Origin: Flavobacterium sp. CYK-55
GTDB taxonomy: Bacteria > Bacteroidota > Bacteroidia > Flavobacteriales > Flavobacteriaceae
Assembly: GCF_018413465.1 (NCBI RefSeq)
Contig: NZ_JAHCDK010000011.1
Location: forward strand, 1 to 64,000
Length of the DNA: 64,000 nucleotides
Reading direction: 5' to 3'
Positions 51,346 through 59,553 of the stretch are shown here, piece after piece (the first letter of the stretch is position 1; each line of letters opens with the position of its first letter). A program made the translations under genes and the position numbers. The notes under the pieces are model-generated. The model did no database searches and was not told the origin of the DNA. It was given only the letters and a program-made list of their open reading frames with translations.

Positions 51346-52358
51346 GACCATACAAATGTTTAAATCAATCCATTTTTAGCGCGCAGGCTTTTCATATTGA
51401 GCCTATTCGCGATGAAGATCAGCGGGCGATTATGAACATTCGCAACGAACAATTGTATCATTTGCGTCAGGCCGAACCTTTAACGCCCGAAAAACAAGCG
51501 CATTATTTCTCGACGGTTGTAGCAGATTTGTTTAAGCAAGAAAAGCCTTCGCAATTGCTTTTTTCTTTTTTTGAAAACGATGTGTTTATTGGCTATGGCG
51601 GATTGGTGCACATCAATTGGATTGATTTGAACGCTGAGATTTCATTTGTCATGAAGACTGAGTTAGAAAAAGAACATTTTGCTCATTATTGGACTCATTA
51701 TCTAAACCTCATTGAGCAAGTGGCTTTTGAAGCATTAAATTTTCACAAGATTTTTACCTACGCTTTTGATTTGCGTCCGCATTTGTATCCGGTTTTAGAA
51801 TCGTGCGGTTTTAAGCCAGAAGCGCGTTTGCCCGAACATTGTTGGTTTGAAAATCGCTTTTATGATGTGGTTTATCACGGTAAAATCAACCGAAATTTAC
51901 ATTTTAGACGAGCAACTCAATCTGATGCGCGATTGTATTTTGATTGGGCCAATGATGCCAGTGTTCGAGCACATTCGTATCAATCTCAAACCATTGATTG
52001 GGAAACCCATTTGGCTTGGTTTACCCAAAAATGCGCCGATCCAACTTGTTTGATGCTGGTCTTTGAAAATCATCTACAGCAAGCCGTTGGGCAAGTCAGA
52101 ATTCAAAACAATCCTGAGCAACAAGCCGTTATTGGTATTTCGGTTGATGCTCATCACCGCGCAAAAGGTTATGCCAGCAAAATGATTGCCCAAGCTGCCG
52201 ATTATTTCTTACAACAAAATCCGTCAGCGGTGATCAATGCTTATATAAAATTATCGAATCCGGCCTCGGCACATGCCTTTCAAAAAGCGGGATTTAGTTT
52301 GTTTAAAACGCTGGATTATCAGCAAATTCCCAGCGAACAATACACCAAAAGTCTATGA
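51342..52358 (+). CDS. Protein with two GNAT acetyltransferase domains
   Basis: The ATG at 51342 overlaps the pseF stop (ATGA) and gives 338 residues. Domain one (about 15-185) reads like PseH-type GNATs with IEPIRDEDQRAIMNIRNEQL and YLNLIEQVAFEALNFHKIFTY; domain two (about 190-338) has FRRATQSDARLYFDWANDASVRAHS, VGQVRIQNN, IGISVDAHHRAKGYASKM, the acetyl-CoA loop, and is of the kind often fused to the C-terminus of PseG. No PseG hydrolase domain is present. One domain should acetylate the C4 amino group (PseH step). The other may modify the sugar further. Confidence 0.85.
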   Translation: MRPYKCLNQSIFSAQAFHIEPIRDEDQRAIMNIRNEQLYHLRQAEPLTPEKQAHYFSTVVADLFKQEKPSQLLFSFFENDVFIGYGGLVHINWIDLNAEISFVMKTELEKEHFAHYWTHYLNLIEQVAFEALNFHKIFTYAFDLRPHLYPVLESCGFKPEARLPEHCWFENRFYDVVYHGKINRNLHFRRATQSDARLYFDWANDASVRAHSYQSQTIDWETHLAWFTQKCADPTCLMLVFENHLQQAVGQVRIQNNPEQQAVIGISVDAHHRAKGYASKMIAQAADYFLQQNPSAVINAYIKLSNPASAHAFQKAGFSLFKTLDYQQIPSEQYTKSL

Positions 52359-53380
52359 GAATAGCCCATCATAACATCAATGCGCAGAGTCCGGTTTTTA
52401 TCATCGCCGAACTTTCTGCCAACCACAACGGAAGTCTTGAAAATGCGCTCGAAACCATCAAAGCGGCCAAAAGAGCTGGCGCCGATTGTATCAAGTTGCA
52501 AACCTATACAGCCGACACCATTACCTTAGATTCTGATCAAGAAGATTTTTTGATCAAAGGAACCATTTGGGAAGGTCGAAAATTACACGAATTATATCAA
52601 GAAGCCTACACGCCTTGGGCATGGCACAAGCAATTGTATGAGGCCGCTACTGCCGAAGGTTTGGTGTGCTTTTCTTCGCCTTTTGACAAAACAGCGGTTG
52701 ATTTGCTTGAATCGCTCCATTCGCCGGCGTATAAAATTGCTTCGTTTGAAATTACCGATATTCCGCTGATTGAATACGTGGCATCCAAAGGAAAACCAGT
52801 GATCATTTCAACCGGAATTGCCCGTCAAGAAGATATTGAACTGGCCTTGGATGCTTGCCACAGAATGGGTAACCACGAGATTGCTTTGCTCAAATGTACT
52901 TCGAGTTATCCGGCTCCGATTGAAGAAGCCAATATGGTTATGGTGCGCGATTTAGCCGAGCGATATGGCGTGATTACTGGTTTGTCGGACCACACCATGG
53001 GCAGCACGGTTCCGATTGTAGCCACGGCTTTTGGTGCCAAAATCATTGAGAAACACTTTATTTTAGATCGATCGATTGGTGGCCCCGATGCTTCTTTTTC
53101 GATGAATGAAGCTGAATTTACTGCGATGGTTCAAGCGGTCCGCGAGACCGAAAAAGCCATCGGTATCGTTGATTATGAATTGACCGAAAAGCAAGCCAAA
53201 GGCAGAGATTTTAGTCGTTCTCTATACATTGCACAAGAGGTCAAAGCAGGCGATATGCTTACGGAGGAAAATTTGCGTTCGGTGCGCCCGGGTTTTGGAA
53301 TGCATCCGAAATACCTCAAAGATTATCTCGGCAAACCAGCCTCGCGTTCTTATCACAAAGGCGATCGATTTGAAGGATAA
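52355..53380 (+). CDS. pseI: Pseudaminic acid synthase
   Basis: The 341-residue enzyme condenses 2,4-diacetamido-2,4,6-trideoxy-altrose with phosphoenolpyruvate to pseudaminic acid. It has the NeuB-type barrel (FIIAELSANHNGSLENAL, GADCIKLQTYTADTITLD, SSPFDKTAVDLLE, KIASFEITDIPLI, LKCTSSYPAP, GLSDHTMG, IEKHFILDRSIGGPDASFSM) and a C-terminal SAF antifreeze-like domain (SLYIAQEVKAGDMLTEENLRSVRPGFG). It overlaps the GNAT gene by four bases. Confidence 0.95.
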   Translation: MRIAHHNINAQSPVFIIAELSANHNGSLENALETIKAAKRAGADCIKLQTYTADTITLDSDQEDFLIKGTIWEGRKLHELYQEAYTPWAWHKQLYEAATAEGLVCFSSPFDKTAVDLLESLHSPAYKIASFEITDIPLIEYVASKGKPVIISTGIARQEDIELALDACHRMGNHEIALLKCTSSYPAPIEEANMVMVRDLAERYGVITGLSDHTMGSTVPIVATAFGAKIIEKHFILDRSIGGPDASFSMNEAEFTAMVQAVRETEKAIGIVDYELTEKQAKGRDFSRSLYIAQEVKAGDMLTEENLRSVRPGFGMHPKYLKDYLGKPASRSYHKGDRFEG

Positions 53381-53410
53381 AAGCTTATTTTTAAACCAAA
53401 GAACTCATTT

Positions 53411-54427
53411 ATGATAGCACCTATTGCCCGTTGGATCAAAAAGGCTAAATACCAAAAAAGGTTTTCAAGCGAATACAAGAATTTCATACAACATCAGGCT
53501 CATACGCCCAAAGGTTATGCGGCTTTCAGAAAGTTATTCGTGCTCACCCGCGGAAAAAGCAACGATGCGCTTTCGGCAGATATCAACCAAAAAATAGGCA
53601 AATATCCTGAGGTTTCGTTGGATGGAATTTTAGCAAACTTTACGGGTGAATCGCTTCAAAAAGCGGTGGCGCAAATGCAAAAAGACGGTTTTTATATTTT
53701 TGAACAAAAGCTTGATGCAGCGGTTATTGAAGAAATTTATCGCTACGCACAACAAACACCGGCCAGTTATATTGACGTAAATCATTCCGGCCAAGCTTAT
53801 ACAAAAGAGCAGATTTTATTTGATCCGAAAAAACCGGTTTCACCTCGTTATCAATTCAATGACCGACAAGTTTTGGCTTGCGCGCCTTTACAAAAACTTA
53901 TTTTTGACACTTCTTTACTGGCTTTTGCCCAGGAATATTTGGGATGCAAACCCATTTTAGATATTGTGGCTTTTTGGTGGAGCGCCCCTTTTGGCGGTAA
54001 AGCCAAGAATGCTGCAGCACAGATGTATCATTTTGATTTAGACAGAATCAAGTTCATCAAATTCTTTTTTTATCTCACCGATGTCGATACGCATACCGGA
54101 CCTCATTGCTATGTTAAAGGTTCGCATCAGACTTTGCCTTCAGCAATTGATCGCGACGGTCGTTTTGAAGACGAAGAAATGTCGGCGGTGTACGGAGCCG
54201 AAAATGTTTTGGAACTGGCCGGTAAAAAAGGAACCATCATGGCTGTTGATACGCGAGGATTTCACAAAGGTAAAGAACTCGAACACGGCGAGCGTTTGTT
54301 GTTTCAGATTCAATATACCAACAGCATGTTTGGGCAATCGTATGCCAAATTTGATGCGCAAAGTATTTTACCTGAATACGCGCAACAAATCCAACAATAT
54401 TCTTATTCTTACCAAAATATAGCTTAG
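53411..54427 (+). CDS. PhyH-type Fe(II)/2-oxoglutarate oxygenase
   Basis: The 338-residue protein belongs to the phytanoyl-CoA dioxygenase family. The jelly-roll core carries the facial triad as MYHFDLDR (His207, Asp209) and DTRGFHKGKEL (His285), and a 2-oxoglutarate-binding Arg probably at RLLFQIQYTN (about 295). The first 80 residues are basic and not conserved. It lies 30 bp behind pseI in a polysaccharide cluster, so hydroxylation of a sugar or lipid precursor is likely, but the substrate is open. Confidence 0.88.
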   Translation: MIAPIARWIKKAKYQKRFSSEYKNFIQHQAHTPKGYAAFRKLFVLTRGKSNDALSADINQKIGKYPEVSLDGILANFTGESLQKAVAQMQKDGFYIFEQKLDAAVIEEIYRYAQQTPASYIDVNHSGQAYTKEQILFDPKKPVSPRYQFNDRQVLACAPLQKLIFDTSLLAFAQEYLGCKPILDIVAFWWSAPFGGKAKNAAAQMYHFDLDRIKFIKFFFYLTDVDTHTGPHCYVKGSHQTLPSAIDRDGRFEDEEMSAVYGAENVLELAGKKGTIMAVDTRGFHKGKELEHGERLLFQIQYTNSMFGQSYAKFDAQSILPEYAQQIQQYSYSYQNIA

Positions 54428-54431
54428 TCTT

Positions 54432-55901
54432 ATGTCTATAGAAAGCATCCAAAATCAAAAAATTCTCCTTCAGACTTCGAATCACCCGACGCCACATTTG
54501 GAAACCGAACTCGAAATTATGCAGCGTTTGCTCGAGCAAGGAAACACCATTTATTGGATGATTTGTCAAGGCGATTTTCAGACATGCTTTCACAATCCGC
54601 AGCACAAAATCATGCATTGTCAGGTTTGTCATTCACGGGTAAATCAAGGCGCTCGCGTTTTAAAGCAAAGCATTGAGAACCATCAGAATTTGCATATTAT
54701 TCATTATCGCGATTACCTCAAATTGGCTGATTTTAAAACGAAAGGTTATCCGGATGGTTTGTCTTTTGATTCAATTGATGCACTCAAAACGCATCAATAC
54801 AAAAACTATGACAATGGTTTGGCGACGATGTCATCACTGGTTTCTTTTACGCGTGACCATCGCCCGGATTTGCGCAAACACCAAGATTTTATTCAGCGCG
54901 GATTATTGACCGGCGCCTATTTATACGACACTTTTGATTTGGTGACTGATCAAATCCAACCCGATTTGGTTATTTTATTCAACGGTAGATTTATTGAAAA
55001 CCGTCCGTTGTTGCGTATTTGTGAACACAAGAATATTCGCTATGCGACGCATGAACGCGGCGGAAAAATGAAAAACTTTTTGTTCCGATTCAATTCGATT
55101 CCGCATTCGTTTGAAGCCATTGCTGAAGAAATCCAAACGCTTTGGCAAAGAAACGACCCGAAACGCGATGAGATTGGCGCGCATTTTTACAACAAACGCG
55201 TCAAAAGGGTAGAAGATGCTTGGTATTCGTTTACTAAAAACCAAAAATACGGACAGCTTCCGGCGAGTTTTGAGCAGAACAAAGACAAAAAAATCATCAC
55301 GATTTTTAATTCGTCTTTAGATGAATACGAAGGTTTGTCGGGTTTTGGACCAAAGTTTTATCCAAACGACAACGACGGTATTTTGCAGTTGTGCGAAAGC
55401 CTCAAAGCGCATCCGAACATCAAAGTGTATATGCGTGTTCACCCGAACCTCAAAGGCATTGACAATACACAAAACCGTTTTATTAATAACCAACTCAAGA
55501 ATTCAAATCTAGAGATTATTCCGCCCGAAGATACCGTTGACAGTTATGAACTCGTAAACAAAAGCGATATTATTATTGTCTTTACATCAACGGTGGGTAT
55601 TGAGGCAGCTTTTGCCGGTAAAAAAGTGGTTTTGCTTGGGCGGGCGGCTTATGAGAGCCTTGATTGCGCGGTGATTCCGAAAAGTCATGAAGAACTGATG
55701 ACAATTTTGACCGATGATGACTATGTTTTTCCGACCATCAATCCTGAAAATCCTATTAAGTTTGGTTATTGGTTTGAGAGTTATGGTATTGATTATAAGC
55801 ATTATCAACCGCAAGGCATCAGCAAAGGTTTGTTCAACGGAAAACGCATCAAAGCCAATTTTATCTTGCGCAGAATCAAGCGTTTGGCCAAATGGTTTTA
55901 A
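54432..55901 (+). CDS. Capsule-polysaccharide-biosynthesis-like transferase (GT-B fold)
   Basis: The 489-residue protein starts five bases after the oxygenase gene. The C-terminal half has the marks of the capsule polysaccharide (KpsS/LipB-like) transferases: KVYMRVHPNLKG, IIPPEDTVDSYELVNKSDIIIVF, TSTVGIEAAFAGKKVVLLG; the N-terminal half has DLVILFNGRFIENRPLLRI and YATHERGGK. It probably transfers a sugar, possibly pseudaminic acid, onto a surface glycan, but acceptor and donor are not known. The basic C-terminus ends in IKRLAKWF. Confidence 0.8.
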   Translation: MSIESIQNQKILLQTSNHPTPHLETELEIMQRLLEQGNTIYWMICQGDFQTCFHNPQHKIMHCQVCHSRVNQGARVLKQSIENHQNLHIIHYRDYLKLADFKTKGYPDGLSFDSIDALKTHQYKNYDNGLATMSSLVSFTRDHRPDLRKHQDFIQRGLLTGAYLYDTFDLVTDQIQPDLVILFNGRFIENRPLLRICEHKNIRYATHERGGKMKNFLFRFNSIPHSFEAIAEEIQTLWQRNDPKRDEIGAHFYNKRVKRVEDAWYSFTKNQKYGQLPASFEQNKDKKIITIFNSSLDEYEGLSGFGPKFYPNDNDGILQLCESLKAHPNIKVYMRVHPNLKGIDNTQNRFINNQLKNSNLEIIPPEDTVDSYELVNKSDIIIVFTSTVGIEAAFAGKKVVLLGRAAYESLDCAVIPKSHEELMTILTDDDYVFPTINPENPIKFGYWFESYGIDYKHYQPQGISKGLFNGKRIKANFILRRIKRLAKWF

Positions 55902-55931
55902 TCGTTCATTTTAATTTCTAAGTCTTTTATT

Positions 55932-56795
55932 ATGAAGAAAATACACGTCGGTTTTTTGTTGTCTTATGATTATGAATTGCTCAAAAAATCATTGCCAACG
56001 GTTTATCAAGATGCCGATCGAATTTTCTTGGCCCGAGATAAAGAACTCAGAACCTGGAAAGGTCAAACCTTTACAATTGATTCGGCTTTTTACGATTGGC
56101 TCAAAGCTTTTGATGTTGATGATAAAATTGAGATTTACGAAGATGATTTTTATGTTCCGGAGTTGTCCACCATGGAGAATGACACCCGCGAGCGAACAAT
56201 GCTTTCACAAAAAATGGGCATTGGCAATTGGCTGATTCAAGTTGATTCTGATGAGTATTTTATCGACTTTAAAAAATTTGTGGCCGACCTCAGAAAATAC
56301 GATCATTATCTGGACAACCCTGAGAAAAATAAGATTCAGATTTTTGCTTTTTGGCTCATTATTTACAAATACACCCAAAACGGAATTCTGTATGTTGATC
56401 AGCCGCAAAAGGCCGTTTTTGCTACTAATTACCCAAATTATACCCAAGCGCGCAGAACCAGTGAACGCGTTATTTATGTAGATAGCTTGGTTTTGCATGA
56501 ATCTGTGGCGAGGTCGGAATCAGAATTGAGATTCAAAATTGAGAATTGGTCGCACAATGTTGATGTGAATCCGGACTTTTTAGATAAATGGATCCAAGTT
56601 GACGAAACCAATTATGAGCAAATGACCGATTATTATTATATTGAACCGGAACGTTGGAAGAAACTCAGTTATTTTCCGACCCATGATATTGCCGAAATCA
56701 AGAATTTTATGGCCGGCTCTGCGAATTTAAAAATCACCAAAACTTTTATTGCACTCAAGAATTTTGGACAATGGTTTAAATTTTTGTTCAAATAA
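55932..56795 (+). CDS. Glycosyltransferase-like protein (GT-A type)
   Basis: The 287 residues have a nucleotide-diphospho-sugar transferase pattern: LLSYDYELLKKSLPTVYQDADRIFLARD at the start, a metal-binding DSDEYF (in WLIQVDSDEYFIDF) and FAFWLIIYKY later, as in GT2-type enzymes with reduced N-terminal motifs. It is the last plus-strand gene of the pse-containing run and is separated from the previous stop by 30 bp. Acceptor unknown. Confidence 0.75.
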   Translation: MKKIHVGFLLSYDYELLKKSLPTVYQDADRIFLARDKELRTWKGQTFTIDSAFYDWLKAFDVDDKIEIYEDDFYVPELSTMENDTRERTMLSQKMGIGNWLIQVDSDEYFIDFKKFVADLRKYDHYLDNPEKNKIQIFAFWLIIYKYTQNGILYVDQPQKAVFATNYPNYTQARRTSERVIYVDSLVLHESVARSESELRFKIENWSHNVDVNPDFLDKWIQVDETNYEQMTDYYYIEPERWKKLSYFPTHDIAEIKNFMAGSANLKITKTFIALKNFGQWFKFLFK

Positions 56796-58646
56796 TTACT
56801 TCTTCTTAAAAAATCGATTGAGGTTTTTCATTTCTTGGGTCACCAGTTCGTAATCGATTTGCTCATCGGTTAAAGGTTGAAGCTTTTTATCGGTCACATC
56901 AAACAACCCCGACGGATAAATATTGGTAATCTGATTGGGCTGAATGACTGCAAATCTTTGGTTGTAACCACAGATAAAGCTTTTTCTGACTTTTGGTTGA
57001 TACATGTCACAGCCAAAACTATACGCTGAAATCGGATTTTTGACGCCTAAATAATGTTGCATGATGGTAGGTGCTAAATCGTAATGCAACGTTTGCGCGG
57101 TTTGCTTTTGAGGTGCTTTGGAAGCATCAAAAATCATCATTGGCGTTCTGATTTGGTAATCGGTAAAGTTACCGCCGTGTTGCCAATATCCTTTGTGGTT
57201 GTCGTTAAATTCTTGCCCATGATCTGAGGTAATAACGACTATCGTATTGTTCAATTGACCGCTTTGTTCGAGCTGTTGCAGCACTTGACCAATCAAACTG
57301 TCAATATAATGCAGCGAGTTTTTGTAGCGATTGATCAGCTGGGTCGGATTGTAATCATCATCCAATTCGAGATAATTGACCTCGGTAAGCGATGGTTTAA
57401 AAACGATGGGATAATCTTTCGGATAATCAAATCCGTGGGCTGAGTCATAAAACAAAAAGCCAAAAAACGGTTCTTTCTTTTGGGTGAATTGGGTAAAATG
57501 TTGCAGCCATAAATCATTGATTTCTCGGTCGCGATCAGCCGGACGTTCAGCTTTTGAAGCCAAGCGCAGATTCGGAATATGTGATAACACATTGCGGTTA
57601 AACGGAGGATTCTCCACATTTGAACTGCTCAAAATATCGAGCTGATATTTTTGTTTCTGCAATTCGGACATCATCACCGGTTGAATTTCTTGCCCGGTAA
57701 AGGTGTCAAAATAGGTGGCCGGAATTCCGTAGAACAAGGAGAAAATTCCGCCTGTGGTCATATTTGATCCGCTAAAATGGTTTTCAAAAACCTGACAGCG
57801 TTTTGAGAAAGCATAAATATTTGGGGTAATTTGCTCGTTCATCATACCGTTGCGCCAAGTATCAATCACCAAATACAAGATGTTTTTTTTAGGTTGCACA
57901 CTATCAGAAATAATAGGTTGAAGCGGATATTGCACATTTTGTGAAGCCTGTTGTTGGGCCATTTGCTCATTGCGTTTGGCTTTTTCTAAATCAACCAAAC
58001 CAAGTTTCATGAGCAAGCTATCGGCTGTAAGCGGATAAAAAACCGGAAAAGCATTTTTGATTTGGGTCACCGGTCTGAAGTAATTGGCATCTGACCATGC
58101 ATAAACAAAATGCGAAGTCAGCAGTGCTAAAAACCAAATCAGTAAAGTAGATTTGATGCGTAGCGAAATGTTTTTAAGGATGATTTTTTGCGCCAAAAGA
58201 TAAAACAAGACTTGTAAGCCCACGAGCAAAAGCACAAATAAAATGACCAATAGTAAATTTAAAGTTGAGAATTGAAAAATATCTGAAGCGCGTTTGCCAA
58301 AAACCAATTTGAGTACAATGGGTGATAAGTGATAGCGAAATTGCTCAAATATTACCGCATCGAGTTTGATAATTACCAACAGTAAAGTCGATAAAATGAT
58401 GTGAAAAACTTGGGTAATTTTTTCGGATTTTGTGATTTTAAAAAGTAATAAGCTCACCAAAAGCGGAAGGCTTCCGATCAAAAAGAAATGACTCATCGTG
58501 GTTAGACCTAAATATATTTTGAGCCCAAAGCCTTCGATATTTTCAAGAAAATGAATGTATTTAAACGATATTAAAAAAACAACAACCAAATTCATCAGAA
58601 ACACCAAGTAGAGTTTTCTTTGAAATAAGGACGCTTTATCTTGCAT
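56796..58646 (-). CDS. PbgA/YejM-like inner-membrane protein (DUF3413 plus sulfatase fold)
   Basis: The 616 residues have five N-terminal membrane helices (about 10-200) and a periplasmic sulfatase-fold domain. The order and wording follow E. coli PbgA/YejM: RKLYLVFLMNLVVVFLISF, LDAVIFEQFRYHLSPIVLKLV, SHFVYAWSDANYFRPVTQ, PVFYPLTADSLLMKLGLVD, GSNMTTGGIFSLFYGIPATY. In E. coli this protein controls LPS amount through LapB/FtsH. Unlike YejM, the sulfatase domain here keeps VITSDHGQEFND and HGG motifs, so it may still be a metal enzyme. It faces the plus-strand genes and lies beside the WaaP-like kinase gene. Confidence 0.85.
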   Translation of the reverse strand: MQDKASLFQRKLYLVFLMNLVVVFLISFKYIHFLENIEGFGLKIYLGLTTMSHFFLIGSLPLLVSLLLFKITKSEKITQVFHIILSTLLLVIIKLDAVIFEQFRYHLSPIVLKLVFGKRASDIFQFSTLNLLLVILFVLLLVGLQVLFYLLAQKIILKNISLRIKSTLLIWFLALLTSHFVYAWSDANYFRPVTQIKNAFPVFYPLTADSLLMKLGLVDLEKAKRNEQMAQQQASQNVQYPLQPIISDSVQPKKNILYLVIDTWRNGMMNEQITPNIYAFSKRCQVFENHFSGSNMTTGGIFSLFYGIPATYFDTFTGQEIQPVMMSELQKQKYQLDILSSSNVENPPFNRNVLSHIPNLRLASKAERPADRDREINDLWLQHFTQFTQKKEPFFGFLFYDSAHGFDYPKDYPIVFKPSLTEVNYLELDDDYNPTQLINRYKNSLHYIDSLIGQVLQQLEQSGQLNNTIVVITSDHGQEFNDNHKGYWQHGGNFTDYQIRTPMMIFDASKAPQKQTAQTLHYDLAPTIMQHYLGVKNPISAYSFGCDMYQPKVRKSFICGYNQRFAVIQPNQITNIYPSGLFDVTDKKLQPLTDEQIDYELVTQEMKNLNRFFKKK

Positions 58647-58740
58647 AACCCAGATGAGATAATAAACAATAAATGAATAACTTAGGCTTTTTAAGATGTT
58701 AATTTTAAAGCCTTGGGCGGTAAAAATAGCTATTAAATTG

Positions 58741-58768
58741 CAAAAATATAATGCATTAGCTACTTTTG
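58741..58768. promoter_or_regulatory. Divergent promoters, PbgA-like gene and WaaP-like gene
   Basis: TATTTTTG on the minus strand (58741-58748) points to the PbgA-like gene and TACTTTTG on the plus strand (58761-58768) to the kinase gene. Confidence 0.55.
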
Positions 58769-58787
58769 TTCATATATAAAGATTTGA

Positions 58788-59552
58788 ATGCGTTTAATTG
58801 TCAATCCTCGTTTTGAAAACCAAAAACCCGAAATAAAAGGGTTTATTGAAAATTTTGACCATACGGGGAAAATGTTCGTTGATGGGCAGCGCAATAAAAT
58901 CAAATTGTTTGAACTTGGTGATACTACACTCAACATCAAATCTTTTAAAATTCCGAATCTTATTAATCGTGTAGCTTATAAGTTTTTTCGAAAATCAAAA
59001 GCGCGTCGATCGTATGAATTTGCCATGCGCTTGCTTGAAAATGGCATCGGAACACCACAGCCAATTGCCTACAGCGAAAGCGCTTCGTGGTGGAGCATGG
59101 GCCGCAGCTTTTATGTGAGTGAACAACTCTCGGTTGATTTGACTTATCGCGAACTCGTTGAGATTCCCGATTATCCCGATGCAGAAAATATCTTGCGTCA
59201 GTTTGTTCGTTTTAGCTTTTCATTGCACGAAAAAGGCATTGAGTTTTTAGATCATTCGCCTGGGAATACCTTGATTAAAAAGCGCGAGAACGGTTTGTAT
59301 GATTTTTATTTGGTTGATTTGAACCGAATGAATTTTCACGATTCGCTTGATTTTGAAACGCGCATGAAAAACCTTTCGCATTTGACTCCGCAGAAAAAGA
59401 TGGTTGATTTGATGAGTAATGAATACGCTCGTTTATACACTCAAAAATCCGAAGCTGAAATTGCCCAGCGCATGTGGTTTTACACTGATGATTTTCAGCG
59501 AAAATTTCATCAAAAAAGGCGATTGAAAAAGAAACTCAAATTCTGGAAATAA
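58788..59552 (+). CDS. Lipopolysaccharide kinase (WaaP/Kdo kinase) family protein
   Basis: The 254-residue protein has a kinase-like fold with a lysine-bearing beta part (LNIKSFKIPNLINRVAYKFFRKSKARRSYEFAMRLLENGIGTPQPIAY), the catalytic loop EKGIEFLDHSPGNTLIK (Asp155, Asn160) and the metal-binding DLNRM (Asp177). Members phosphorylate Kdo or heptose in the LPS core. It sits among LPS-related genes and has its own promoter; only this gene in the 56.8-63.3 kb stretch points to the right. Confidence 0.9.
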   Translation: MRLIVNPRFENQKPEIKGFIENFDHTGKMFVDGQRNKIKLFELGDTTLNIKSFKIPNLINRVAYKFFRKSKARRSYEFAMRLLENGIGTPQPIAYSESASWWSMGRSFYVSEQLSVDLTYRELVEIPDYPDAENILRQFVRFSFSLHEKGIEFLDHSPGNTLIKKRENGLYDFYLVDLNRMNFHDSLDFETRMKNLSHLTPQKKMVDLMSNEYARLYTQKSEAEIAQRMWFYTDDFQRKFHQKRRLKKKLKFWK

Positions 59553-59553
59553 T

